Source of the DNA: Phycisphaerales bacterium
Lineage (GTDB): Bacteria > Planctomycetota > Phycisphaerae > Tepidisphaerales > Tepidisphaeraceae
Length of the DNA: 64,000 nucleotides
Reading direction: 5' to 3'
Assembly (NCBI GenBank): GCA_020847375.1
Contig: JADLCB010000003.1
Location: 434,001-498,000, forward strand
The position numbers were made by a program, and so were the translations under genes. How positions within the stretch are numbered: position 1 is the stretch's first letter; each line of letters starts with the position of its first letter. Shown here piece after piece: positions 53,254-61,942 of this stretch. The notes beneath the pieces were generated by a model that was not told the DNA's origin, made no database searches, and saw only the letters and a program-made list of their open reading frames with translations.

Positions 53254-54273
53254 TCAATCGGCCGTTTTTTCGGCTTCGACGCTGCTCCGCTGCGGGCCGA
53301 GCATGGCCAGCCACAAACCAAATTCATAGAGCAGGATTAACGGTATCATCAGGGCGATGGTAACCGTGATAACATCGCCGGGGGTGATGACGGCGGCGAC
53401 GATCGACATGATGAAATAGACGTACTTGCGCCCGCGCTTGAGCGCGTCGAGTTTGACAAAACCAAGGCGCACAATCGCCATCACCACCAGGGGCATCTGG
53501 AAGCACAGCCCAAAGGTCAGCAACATGCCCATGACCAGACTGATGTAGTTGGGCAGGGTGAACTGCATCGCCAGCAGGTTGCTGGGGCCAAAGGGGATGA
53601 CCCGCACATCGCTGCCGTTGCCGGTGAAAACCTTCAATCGATTTTCCATGAGATTGAACCAGACCATCGGCTGGCCGGGATGGAGCGTGGCGGGGTCGCC
53701 CTTAATCGCGGCAATGGCGGTTCCCGGCTGATCGATGGTGACCTGCGCCGGGCTGTTCATTCCCGGCAGGGGGATGCCAGCGCCGAAATCAATGAAAAAT
53801 ACGATGGTCCATGGCAGCACCAGCCAGTAGACCATCGCCATACCTGCCAGCAGCAGGCCGATGCTGGAGGGTGCGATGATGTGTACCCACCGACGTTCGT
53901 GTGGATAAAGCCCGGCGGCAATGAACTTCCAGAGCTGATACAAAATCCAGGGTGAGGAAACCGCCGTGGCGCAGATCAGGCTGATCTTCAGGAAGACCAT
54001 GAAGCTATCGGGCAGGTCAGTGACAAAAAGCTGGGGGCTGAGATCGTGGCTTTCCAGCGTGTTGATCAACGGAGCGCTGAAGATCGACATCATTTCCTTG
54101 CCAAAAATCAGACAGACCACAAGAACCAAAAAAAATCCGATCAGCCCGTAGATCATCCGCCGGCGCAGCTCATCCAGATGCTCGCCCAGGCTCATGCGAT
54201 TGGCATCAGGATTGGAGGCATCGTCGATGGGTTCAGGTTGGATCGTGTTGTCGGCGACCATCGTCAGTGGCAT
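53254..54273 (-). CDS. tatC: Twin-arginine translocase subunit TatC with enlarged loop
   Basis: About 339 aa, well above the usual 240-260. The N-terminal MSLGEHLDELRRRMIYGLIG and the FGLCFQMPLVVMAIVRLGFV and TPGDVITVTIALMIPLILLYE helices are classic TatC. The extra length is a polar segment of about 75 residues between helices 3 and 4 (starting FGAGIPLPGMNSPAQ). That segment should face the periplasm. ATG 54273 is preferred over the much longer frame start at 54390; ATG 54261 is also possible. tatA is far away at 14751. It receives Tat substrates with RR signals. Confidence 0.93.
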   Translation of the reverse strand: MPLTMVADNTIQPEPIDDASNPDANRMSLGEHLDELRRRMIYGLIGFFLVLVVCLIFGKEMMSIFSAPLINTLESHDLSPQLFVTDLPDSFMVFLKISLICATAVSSPWILYQLWKFIAAGLYPHERRWVHIIAPSSIGLLLAGMAMVYWLVLPWTIVFFIDFGAGIPLPGMNSPAQVTIDQPGTAIAAIKGDPATLHPGQPMVWFNLMENRLKVFTGNGSDVRVIPFGPSNLLAMQFTLPNYISLVMGMLLTFGLCFQMPLVVMAIVRLGFVKLDALKRGRKYVYFIMSIVAAVITPGDVITVTIALMIPLILLYEFGLWLAMLGPQRSSVEAEKTAD

Positions 54274-54334
54274 TATCCTACACCAGATCAGATGACAATT
54301 CGCATGGCTGATCGCTCGAATTATTGGCCGACAT

Positions 54335-54363
54335 AAAAAAACCAGCCCGACGGGCGGACTGGT
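54335..54363 (-). terminator. Intrinsic terminator of the oxidoreductase fusion gene
   Basis: On the minus strand ACCAGTCCG and CGGGCTGGT form a 9-bp stem (one G-U) with a CCCGT loop, followed by TTTTTT. It lies 70 bases after the fusion gene stop and before the tatC start, so tatC is not co-transcribed with it. Confidence 0.85.
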
Positions 54364-54433
54364 GCGCAGATCAAGATTGCAGCCGCGCAAGTGCGGATAA
54401 ACCGCCGCTGAGAGCGAGCTTTATAATCAAGGA

Positions 54434-56449
54434 TCAGTCTTCCAGATTCAGATATTTCAGCTCCTCGTGGCTGAGCTGGATATCCAAGCCCGGCAGGGTG
54501 GTATGGGTTTCGGAAAGCATCCGCGGCCCGACGAGTGCGAAGGTCGGGAAGGGCTGACACAGCACATACGCCAGGGCGATATTGATGGGCAGCACCTTGT
54601 ATTTGTCAGCCAGTTCAATCGCACGGGCTTGGCGGCGGAAATTATCGTCGCTGTACCAGCAGCGCACACGTTCGGCGTCGTCGGTTTTGTCCGGGGCGGA
54701 TATTTCAGGGACAAAAAATCCGCGCGCCTGACTGGACCAGGAGAGCAGGGTTGTCTGACTTTGCGTCAACCATTTTCGACTGGCGGGGTCACTGGCGGCG
54801 ACACAACCGGGCCAGATGGGATCGACCATGCGGGCGAGGCTGAAGTTGTTGTTCAGGATGGAAAATGGCTGCAACCCCTTTTGCCGGGCATATTCGTTGG
54901 CTGCGGTGAAGCGCTCGATACTCCAGTTGCTGCCTCCGAACGTTTTGATTCGGCCAGCCTTGACGTGCTCATTAAGCACATCGACAAACTCACCCACCGG
55001 AACTTCGGGGTTGTCACGGTGCATGATGTAAATATCCGCATGATCAAACTGCAACCGCTCGAGGCTGGTCAGAAGCTGGCGGGTCAGGTCGGCGGGGTTG
55101 CAAAAGGGTGTATGAGCACCTTTGGTGATGACCGTGACCTGATCGCGCACGCCGCGCGTTTTGATCCACTGGCCGAGAAACAGTTCATGCCGGCCGCCAC
55201 CGTAAATATAGGCGGTGTCAAAAGTATTGCCGCCGCGCTCGAACCAGTCATCGAACATGACGGCAGCGTGGGGCAGGGAAGGTTGATTGTCGCAACCCAT
55301 GATCAGACGGCTGATGCGTTTTTCCAAATGCGGCACCTGGCCATAGCGCATGTTATTTTGCGGCGCGACGTTCAGGGGCTGGCCGGTGATTGTGGTGATA
55401 TTGCCCGGCTTTTCCATGTCAAAAGTCATGCCGATTGACTGGCGCCACTGATCCATCGCCCGCAGATTGCCGAGGGTGTCAGCCGGTGTCATGGCGGGGT
55501 AGTCGGCCTGAGTTTTACCCGCCAGAATCGCCCGGCCGGCGTAATCGATTTCCAGGCCATAGGTGTTGTTGTCAGCGGTGAGCGTATATTGCTGTGGTTC
55601 TTTTACGTCATTTTTGTAGACGCTGATCGTGCCGGTGCTGGGGTTCGTACGATCCGCCAGCCAGGGATTGGTCAGCGTGATGCGCCCCTGGTCGCCGTAG
55701 ATATGAACAGCGTTTTCCAGATTCTGCTGAACTGCGGTGGAAAGCTCGGCGATGATGGCGCCAGGAAATTCCGCGACTGCGGCAGTGTAATGATCGACGC
55801 CGGTCGGGCCGAGATGAGCAACCGCCTTGACGTGAAGGGGTTCAGCCGGAGCGTTTTTTCCCGTCGCAGCGCCGGCGATGAGGCGCGCCATGGAAATCGG
55901 GTAGCAGCCGACATCCATCAGGCCACCGCCGGCCAGATCATTGGCATACACGCGGCTGGTGGCGTTGAAACCCATGAAAAAACCGAAGCTGGCCCGGATC
56001 AGTTGCACCTGACCGATGGCCTTTGCCTTCAGCAGTTCAATCAACTTCAGGGTTTGGCCGTGGCAGCGATACATGAACGCTTCCATGAACAAAACCTGGT
56101 TGAGCCGGCAGGCTTCGATCATCGCCATTGCCTGGGCTTGGTTGATCCCAGCGGGCTTTTCGACCAGCACATGCTTGCCGGCTTGGGCGGCGAGAATCGC
56201 CCATTTGGCGTGCATGGGGTGGGGCGTGGCGATGTAGACGGCGTGAACATCCCGATCAGCCAGCAGTTCGTCATAACTGCCGTAGCTGCGACAAGCACCG
56301 GTGACGTATTGGTCAACAAACGCCTGCGCCCGGGCCTTGTCGCGCGAAGCCACCGCCACCAGCGAACCGGTTTGCGAACCGACGATCCCGCGCGCAAATG
56401 CCTGGGCAATGCCGCCTGCCCCAATGATGCCCCAACGAATACGAGACAT
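54434..56449 (-). CDS. Gfo/Idh/MocA oxidoreductase fused to an aldo/keto reductase
   Basis: 671-aa two-domain enzyme. Residues 1 to about 345 are a Gfo/Idh/MocA oxidoreductase: Rossmann motif WGIIGAGGIAQAFA, the EKPAG motif with the catalytic Lys region, and GGGLMDVGCYPI. Residues about 370-671 are an aldo/keto reductase barrel: NTFDTAYIYGGGRHE (Asp and Tyr of the tetrad), VITKGAH (Lys) and IYIMHRDNPEV (His). Each half looks complete. A joined enzyme suggests consecutive oxidation and reduction of a sugar or polyol with nicotinamide recycling; that is inference. ATG 56449; an inverted repeat lies just upstream and a terminator downstream. Confidence 0.88.
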   Translation of the reverse strand: MSRIRWGIIGAGGIAQAFARGIVGSQTGSLVAVASRDKARAQAFVDQYVTGACRSYGSYDELLADRDVHAVYIATPHPMHAKWAILAAQAGKHVLVEKPAGINQAQAMAMIEACRLNQVLFMEAFMYRCHGQTLKLIELLKAKAIGQVQLIRASFGFFMGFNATSRVYANDLAGGGLMDVGCYPISMARLIAGAATGKNAPAEPLHVKAVAHLGPTGVDHYTAAVAEFPGAIIAELSTAVQQNLENAVHIYGDQGRITLTNPWLADRTNPSTGTISVYKNDVKEPQQYTLTADNNTYGLEIDYAGRAILAGKTQADYPAMTPADTLGNLRAMDQWRQSIGMTFDMEKPGNITTITGQPLNVAPQNNMRYGQVPHLEKRISRLIMGCDNQPSLPHAAVMFDDWFERGGNTFDTAYIYGGGRHELFLGQWIKTRGVRDQVTVITKGAHTPFCNPADLTRQLLTSLERLQFDHADIYIMHRDNPEVPVGEFVDVLNEHVKAGRIKTFGGSNWSIERFTAANEYARQKGLQPFSILNNNFSLARMVDPIWPGCVAASDPASRKWLTQSQTTLLSWSSQARGFFVPEISAPDKTDDAERVRCWYSDDNFRRQARAIELADKYKVLPINIALAYVLCQPFPTFALVGPRMLSETHTTLPGLDIQLSHEELKYLNLED

Positions 56450-56470
56450 AACGACCTTTCAAAAAATCAG

Positions 56471-56511
56471 ATTCGTTTCACTGCTCCAACAAAACAGTGA
56501 TTGTGACGAAT
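56471..56511. promoter_or_regulatory. Nested inverted repeat upstream of the fusion gene
   Basis: ATTCGT (56471-56476) with ACGAAT (56506-56511) and, inside it, TCACTG (56478-56483) with CAGTGA (56495-56500). It is 22 bases upstream of the ATG at 56449, so it may be an operator or a 5'-UTR hairpin. Confidence 0.4.
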
Positions 56512-56641
56512 GAATTGCACCCATGGTAGCAGCGCGTATCTACGGTTCAATCAACCACAGAAAAAACGCACCTGCAAAGATTGAAAAAACAACATCAGGA
56601 GTGTCTGCATCAAGCCAGCAATTTCTTGATCTGGCACGCGA

Positions 56642-57133
56642 TCAGGAGCTGGTGGTGTCATCCTGTTCGATTTCATTGAGGTAGGTCAGGGCGCGTTCCA
56701 GCTCGCTTTTGAGGTGACGAACGCGCAGCAGGCTTTTGACGCGCGTCAGAAGTTCAAATTTATTCACCGGTTTGGAAACAAAATCATCCGTGCCGCACTC
56801 GCTGGCTTGTTCAATGTCGCCCAGTTCATTCAGCGCGGTGACCATCAGAATCTGGATATCGCGCGTGGCAGGATCGGCCTTGAGTTTGCGGCAGACCTGA
56901 AATCCGCTCATTTTAGGCATCATGATATCCAGCAGGATCAGATCCGGGTTGTGATGGGCAACCTGCTCCAGCGCCTCAACTCCGTCGCTGGCGGTGATGA
57001 TCCTGACCGGCAGGGATTCGAGAAAAGCCTGGAGCAGTTCCACATTCTGAGCATTGTCATCGACGATCAATACTGTTGATGGCGGAAGGGCGTTGTCGGT
57101 TGGGCTGGTTGGTTCCTGAGTCATATCATCCAT
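56642..57133 (-). CDS. Single-domain response regulator (CheY/PleD-REC type)
   Basis: 163 aa. A receiver domain occupies about residues 18-140: acidic pair VLIVDDNAQN, phospho-acceptor Asp in LILLDIMMPKMSGF, Thr in LMVTALNE and Lys in FVSKPVNKFEL, all present. A short helical C-terminal tail (VRHLKSELERALTYLNEIEQ) has no output domain. It resembles the first receiver domain of PleD. No sensor kinase lies next to it. It could pair with chemotaxis or a distant kinase. Confidence 0.9.
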   Translation of the reverse strand: MDDMTQEPTSPTDNALPPSTVLIVDDNAQNVELLQAFLESLPVRIITASDGVEALEQVAHHNPDLILLDIMMPKMSGFQVCRKLKADPATRDIQILMVTALNELGDIEQASECGTDDFVSKPVNKFELLTRVKSLLRVRHLKSELERALTYLNEIEQDDTTSS

Positions 57134-57267
57134 CTCTTGCTGGAAACAGTCGCATTTTATTTATCTTGACGAGCCTCGGTGATTGAATGATCGGGGCAGA
57201 GCCGCGACCCGTCAACGCCAGCGTCCTGGCTCCTGGTGTAAAACCACTGTCTGAATCGTAGGCGCCT

Positions 57268-59739
57268 TCATCCTTTGGGCTGATAAAACAGCAGCCTGAG
57301 CGAGTTGAGAACGACAACAATTGTAGAGCCTTCATGGAAAAGGACCGCCACTCCCAGAAAAGCCAGCCCAAGCGCCGCCAGCGGGGCGAGAACCGCGATA
57401 ACACCCAAGGCAATGATCAGATTCTGAGCAATAATGCGCCGGCTGAATCGCGATAGACCAATGGCATCAGGCAGTTTCGCCAGATCATCAGCCATCAGCG
57501 CCACATCCGCCGTCTCCAGCGCCACGTCCGTACCGGCTCCGCCCATGGCGATACCAACCCCCGCTGCCGCCAGGGCCGGCGCGTCGTTGACACCATCGCC
57601 GACCATGGCAATTTCACCGTATTTTTGACGTAATTGGCTGACAAGGTTCAGCTTGTCTTCGGGCATGAGCTGGGCATGAAACTCATCAATATCCAGATCA
57701 GCGGCGATCTGCCGGGCGACCGCGGTTTTGTCGCCGGTAAGCATAATCAGGCGGCGCAGCCCAATCTGGCGCAACCGGGCGATGGTGGCAGCGGCATTGT
57801 CACGCGGCCGGTCCGCCAGAGCGATCAGGGCAATGGGCTGATCATCAACGGCGATCAACACCGTACTTTTTCCCTCTTGCCCCAGCCGATCAAGCTGGGG
57901 GGTGATGATGCCAGGCCAGTTGCGATTTTCGGGGTGATCCGGGGTGTCGTTGAGCATCTCCGCCCGTCCGGCGGTGATGGTTTGGCCGTCAACCTGACCG
58001 CGCACACCCAGACCGGGGAGCTGTGTTATTTGAGTGGCATTGAGCACGGGCAGGTGGCGGTTGGCTGCCTCATTGACGATGGCGCTGGCCAGTGGGTGGG
58101 AGCTGCTGCGCTCGACAGCGGCTGCCAGCGACAGACAGGTTGATTCATCCAGTTTCCCCAGCGGAATAATATCGGTAACGACTGGTTTGCCGCGGGTGAG
58201 TGTGCCGGTTTTGTCAAACGCGATGACGCGCACTTTGCCGAGGTTTTCCAGATGCACACCCCCTTTGACCAACACGCCGATGCGCGCCGCCCGGGCGATG
58301 CCGCTGAGGACGGCGGCGGGTGTTCCAATGGCCAGCGCGCACGGCGAGGCAGCGGTGAGAAAAGCCATCGCCTGATAAAACCAGCCCGACCAGATCGATT
58401 CCGGGATCGATCGTGGCGTCAGACCGATGAGCGGGGGAATCAGCGCCAGGCCGAGCGTTGCGATCAATACCAGGGGGACGTAGTAGTGTTCAACCTTGCC
58501 GGTGAAAACTTGCGTGGGGCTTTTGGTGGTCTGCGCTTCATTGACCAGACGGATGATGCGCGCCAGGGTTGACTGGCTGGCTTGTTTGGTGACGCGGGCG
58601 ACCAGCAATCCCTGACCGTTGATGGTGCCAGCGTAGATATTTTGGCCGGGCGTTTTTTCAACCGGCATGGATTCGCCGGTAAGCGGTGATTCATCGAGGG
58701 CGGAATTGCCGCGCACGACGGCGGCGTCGGTTGGTACACGCTCAAATGGTTTGATGATGACCTGATCGTCCTTATTCAGTGTTTCAACGCGAACCAGCTC
58801 CTGCGTTCCGTCGGGGTCGAGGCGGGTCGCCGTTTCCGGCGCCAGTTGCGCCAGCGCTTCAATGGCGCGCCGGGCCTTGCCCATCGCCAGTTCTTCACCA
58901 GCGCTACCCAAGGCAAAAAGAACCAGCAGAAAAGCGCCTTCTTCAAAATGCCCGAGAGTGGCAGCCCCGAACGCAGCGGCGAACATCAGCACATCAATAT
59001 CAAAGCGCAGACGACGCAAGACCTGGAATGTATCAATCGCGGTGTACCAGCCAGCAATTATGAAGCTGGCCGTGATGATCGCATAGCGCGCGGTCTCCGG
59101 CCCGGCCTGACGATGGATGACAAAAGCGATGGCGCACAAGACGCCGCCGATCAACCCCATCAACAGTTTGTGATAATCGGTCAGCCACATCCGCCACGAA
59201 CGAGATGAGGTTGCTGATTGCGTTGGCCCGGGTGCGTGGGTTTGACTGGTCGCGATTGGGCTGATCAGCAGTCCGTCCTTTTCATCCGGATCAAGGGGGC
59301 GCAGTCGATAACCCAACTGGCTGAGCCGCATGGCAATGTCAGCCATCGCGCAGGTGGTGCGGTCAAACTCAATACGCAACGACCGCGAGGCAAAGCTGGC
59401 TGAGGCGACGACCCCCGGCAATTTGGCCAGTGCCGATTCGATCTGCTGCTCATTGCGCGGCGCGATCATGCCGTCAATGCCCATGACGATCTGCCGACGC
59501 TGCGGATGCAGGCACAGCGAAGCATGACGAACCTGGGCATCGAGCTGATTCAGCGACAAAAGGCGCGGGTCATAATCAAGATGGACAATCGCCTGATCGT
59601 TGGTGTCGGTTCGTTGCAGGTCGATTTTGCGAATGCCGGGCATTTGGCCAAGACGTTGACGCAGGCATTGGCTGCACGTCTGCCAGTGTTCGGGTTGCTC
59701 AAGGCAATGGGCGGGCATGCGCAGGGTATGGGTAGCCAT
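57268..59739 (-). CDS. P1B-type heavy-metal translocating ATPase with two N-terminal HMA domains
   Basis: 823 aa. HMA domain 1 has a TCSQC metal motif (C-x2-C). HMA domain 2 (about residues 84-150) keeps the fold but has lost the cysteines. The pump core follows: actuator loop SPLTGESMPVEKTPG, membrane site ASPCALAIGTPAAV, phosphorylation DKTGTLTRGKPV, SSSHPLA for ATP binding, hinge MVGDGVNDAPAL and the terminal-helix motif FHEGSTIVVVLNSLRLL. The SPC and HEGST motifs together are those of P1B-4 pumps (Co/Fe/Zn export) rather than CPC copper or zinc pumps. The ion is therefore inferred. Start ATG 59739. Confidence 0.9.
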   Translation of the reverse strand: MATHTLRMPAHCLEQPEHWQTCSQCLRQRLGQMPGIRKIDLQRTDTNDQAIVHLDYDPRLLSLNQLDAQVRHASLCLHPQRRQIVMGIDGMIAPRNEQQIESALAKLPGVVASASFASRSLRIEFDRTTCAMADIAMRLSQLGYRLRPLDPDEKDGLLISPIATSQTHAPGPTQSATSSRSWRMWLTDYHKLLMGLIGGVLCAIAFVIHRQAGPETARYAIITASFIIAGWYTAIDTFQVLRRLRFDIDVLMFAAAFGAATLGHFEEGAFLLVLFALGSAGEELAMGKARRAIEALAQLAPETATRLDPDGTQELVRVETLNKDDQVIIKPFERVPTDAAVVRGNSALDESPLTGESMPVEKTPGQNIYAGTINGQGLLVARVTKQASQSTLARIIRLVNEAQTTKSPTQVFTGKVEHYYVPLVLIATLGLALIPPLIGLTPRSIPESIWSGWFYQAMAFLTAASPCALAIGTPAAVLSGIARAARIGVLVKGGVHLENLGKVRVIAFDKTGTLTRGKPVVTDIIPLGKLDESTCLSLAAAVERSSSHPLASAIVNEAANRHLPVLNATQITQLPGLGVRGQVDGQTITAGRAEMLNDTPDHPENRNWPGIITPQLDRLGQEGKSTVLIAVDDQPIALIALADRPRDNAAATIARLRQIGLRRLIMLTGDKTAVARQIAADLDIDEFHAQLMPEDKLNLVSQLRQKYGEIAMVGDGVNDAPALAAAGVGIAMGGAGTDVALETADVALMADDLAKLPDAIGLSRFSRRIIAQNLIIALGVIAVLAPLAALGLAFLGVAVLFHEGSTIVVVLNSLRLLFYQPKG

Positions 59740-59962
59740 GGGTTATTCCGCCGAAAATTTCCGGTGAAGATCCGTTTAACGATAATTTGATCTGGTCTGA
59801 TGATGCATCAGTGCCCGGCTGCTTCGTGGCCTGTACACGGGCAACGATTATAGCTGGGTCGGTACGTAAACAAACAGTGCGTGAGGCAATCGCATCAGGC
59901 AGAGGGGGTGGCGGTTAAATTGCGGGCCGGTTTTAATCGCCTGATCGATGACTGTGATTGAA

Positions 59963-60793
59963 TCAGGCGGCGAGATTCAAATCAGGGCGAAACAGCGAAA
60001 GCCCCGCAGATTTTAGGGCAACGCGCAGGCGCGGATCAAGCAGGGCATCGCGCTCGCCGGTCCAGTCGAAATGCCAATCGTCGTAACGTGCTTCCAGGGC
60101 AGGCGTATTCACCCCCGGGTGCATGACGAGTTCGACAATGGGGCTGGTTGAGGGTTTGGCTGGTTTTAACGGGCTGGCGGTGTCAAGACTGGTCAGTTCA
60201 CGAGTCAGAATGTCGATGTCGTTGTGGCCAGCCCACGACAGGCCGAGGCAGGGCAGAGGCTGATCCACGCCGGCCGCGCGCCATCGCGCCAGAGTTTGCA
60301 GTGCCAAGCCGGGAATGTTTTTCTTGATCAGCTTCAGACCGGGGCAAAATGGCGTGCGGATACGGGCGATGGCGTGTTGACGTTGCAGCCGCCGGGCTGT
60401 TGACCAGATGGCGGGAAATACATGCACATGCTGGTGGCTGTCGATGTGATCCAGATGGATATTATGCTCAAGGCACTGACGCATCTGCCAGTCAGCCTCA
60501 GCATCCAACGCCCGGCGGGCATTTGATCCACCCAGCGTGACCCAGCGCACCAGTTGTGGCCACTTGGTAAAGACCCGTCCATCAGTACCCCACGGTTCAC
60601 CGACCAAGGTCAGGTGCAACCCAACCTTGACACCCCTGCGGGCAAGTTGGGCGAGCAGGGTCCAGTCCAGGCTGACACCTTGGGGTGAAAAGGAGATGCT
60701 TTGCACCACCCCGGCGTCGATGCACTGCAGAATGCCGCGGTCGATATCCGCGTGCAATCCGAAATCGTCAGCATTAACCAGTACGGTGGACAT
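59963..60793 (-). CDS. ChbG/YdjC/HpnK-type carbohydrate deacetylase
   Basis: 276 aa. The family metal site is seen in VNADDFGLHADIDRGIL (Asp pair), VGLHLTLVGEP (His) and HIDSHQHVHVFPA (His residues), with the closing LVMHPGVNTP. Members remove N-acetyl groups from oligosaccharides such as chitobiose or from lipid-linked sugars. The neighbouring GT2 and PIG-V-like glycosyltransferase genes on the same strand suggest a glycolipid or cell-surface role, an inference from context. ATG 60793. Confidence 0.88.
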   Translation of the reverse strand: MSTVLVNADDFGLHADIDRGILQCIDAGVVQSISFSPQGVSLDWTLLAQLARRGVKVGLHLTLVGEPWGTDGRVFTKWPQLVRWVTLGGSNARRALDAEADWQMRQCLEHNIHLDHIDSHQHVHVFPAIWSTARRLQRQHAIARIRTPFCPGLKLIKKNIPGLALQTLARWRAAGVDQPLPCLGLSWAGHNDIDILTRELTSLDTASPLKPAKPSTSPIVELVMHPGVNTPALEARYDDWHFDWTGERDALLDPRLRVALKSAGLSLFRPDLNLAA

Positions 60794-60871
60794 TCAATCA
60801 TTGATCCAATCCGGCTGGGGCTGAGGTCAATCAGCACTCAACCGGCCAGACTCTTAAGTCAAATAAACGGT

Positions 60872-61942
60872 TTACGAGACGGCGGCGTACACATTCACCT
60901 GGGGTGACAGCGCACCAGGGGCTGCCTGATCCATCACGATATAACCCGGGCGGCCGCGTGTCTGTTCCACGATCATCATCAGGTAGCGACCGAGGACACC
61001 CACCGATGCCAGAATGCAACCGCACAGGAAGCAGATGGCCACGATGATGTCGGTGTAACCGGAAGTGATCTGATGCCACGATAGCAGTTTGTTCAGGATT
61101 GACGCGACGCCAAAAATCATGCTGCCAGCAGCCAGCAGACACCCGCAGGCGAAGACCACCCGCAGGGGAACTGTGCTGAAATCAAACAACGCCTTGCTGG
61201 CCAGTTGCAACGACTTGCGGAAGGTGTAACTGGGTGTGCCGTGCAGTCGCTCTGCCTGTTCATAGGGCAGGGAAATCTGCCGAAAACCCAGGGCGGGGAT
61301 CAAACCGCGCAAAAATTTCTCGCGCTCGGGAATATGATTCAGCACTTCCAAAAACCGGCGCGACAGCAGCCGGAAATCAGAGGCGTCCGGCGTGATGCGC
61401 GTATCGGCCAGGGCATTGAATACGCGATAAAAACCGGATGAAAGCAGCCCTTTGCTGCCGCCAGCCTGATGCTGGCGAACCATCTGCACCACGTCGTAGC
61501 CGGCGTCAAACTGTTCGAGCATTTTCGGGATCATCTCCGGTGGGTGCTGGAGATCGGCATCCATGCTGATGACAGCCTCGCCGGGGGCGTTATTGAGTCC
61601 AGCCTGCAATGCAGCCTGATGTCCAAAATTACGCGAAAATTGCAAATAGCCTACCGGTGTTCCACCAGCGCGAATGGATTTGACTTTCAACAGCGAATCA
61701 TCGCGGCTGCCGTCATCCACCAGCAAAAGGCGCAAATCCCAATGTTCCAACTGGCTGGCGACCGCCTTGAGGCGCTCGACCAAGGCATCGAGGTTGGCCG
61801 ATTCATTGTGCATCGGCACGACCACGCAAACGGTGCGTTTTTCAGCAGTTGGACTGACCTCGGGCATTTGATGGACACTCTGTTTGTTGTTCGGGGCAGC
61901 CAGTTCGTTGTTCGTCAGAAGATTGTATGTTTCGTCAGCCAA
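60872..61942 (-). CDS. Family 2 glycosyltransferase, polyprenyl-phosphate type, two C-terminal membrane helices
   Basis: 356 aa. The GT-A catalytic domain (about 35-260) has VCVVVPMHNESANLDALVER, VDDGSRDDSL, DADLQHPPE (the metal-binding DxD region) and YEQAERLHGTPSYTFRKSL. Two membrane helices follow (about 265-330: VPLRVVFACGCLLAAGSMIF and IIVAICFLCGCILASVGVLG), the layout of GtrB/ArnC/DPM1-like enzymes that attach a sugar to undecaprenyl phosphate. It overlaps the downstream end of the PIG-V-like gene by eight bases, so the two are co-translated. Confidence 0.9.
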   Translation of the reverse strand: MADETYNLLTNNELAAPNNKQSVHQMPEVSPTAEKRTVCVVVPMHNESANLDALVERLKAVASQLEHWDLRLLLVDDGSRDDSLLKVKSIRAGGTPVGYLQFSRNFGHQAALQAGLNNAPGEAVISMDADLQHPPEMIPKMLEQFDAGYDVVQMVRQHQAGGSKGLLSSGFYRVFNALADTRITPDASDFRLLSRRFLEVLNHIPEREKFLRGLIPALGFRQISLPYEQAERLHGTPSYTFRKSLQLASKALFDFSTVPLRVVFACGCLLAAGSMIFGVASILNKLLSWHQITSGYTDIIVAICFLCGCILASVGVLGRYLMMIVEQTRGRPGYIVMDQAAPGALSPQVNVYAAVS

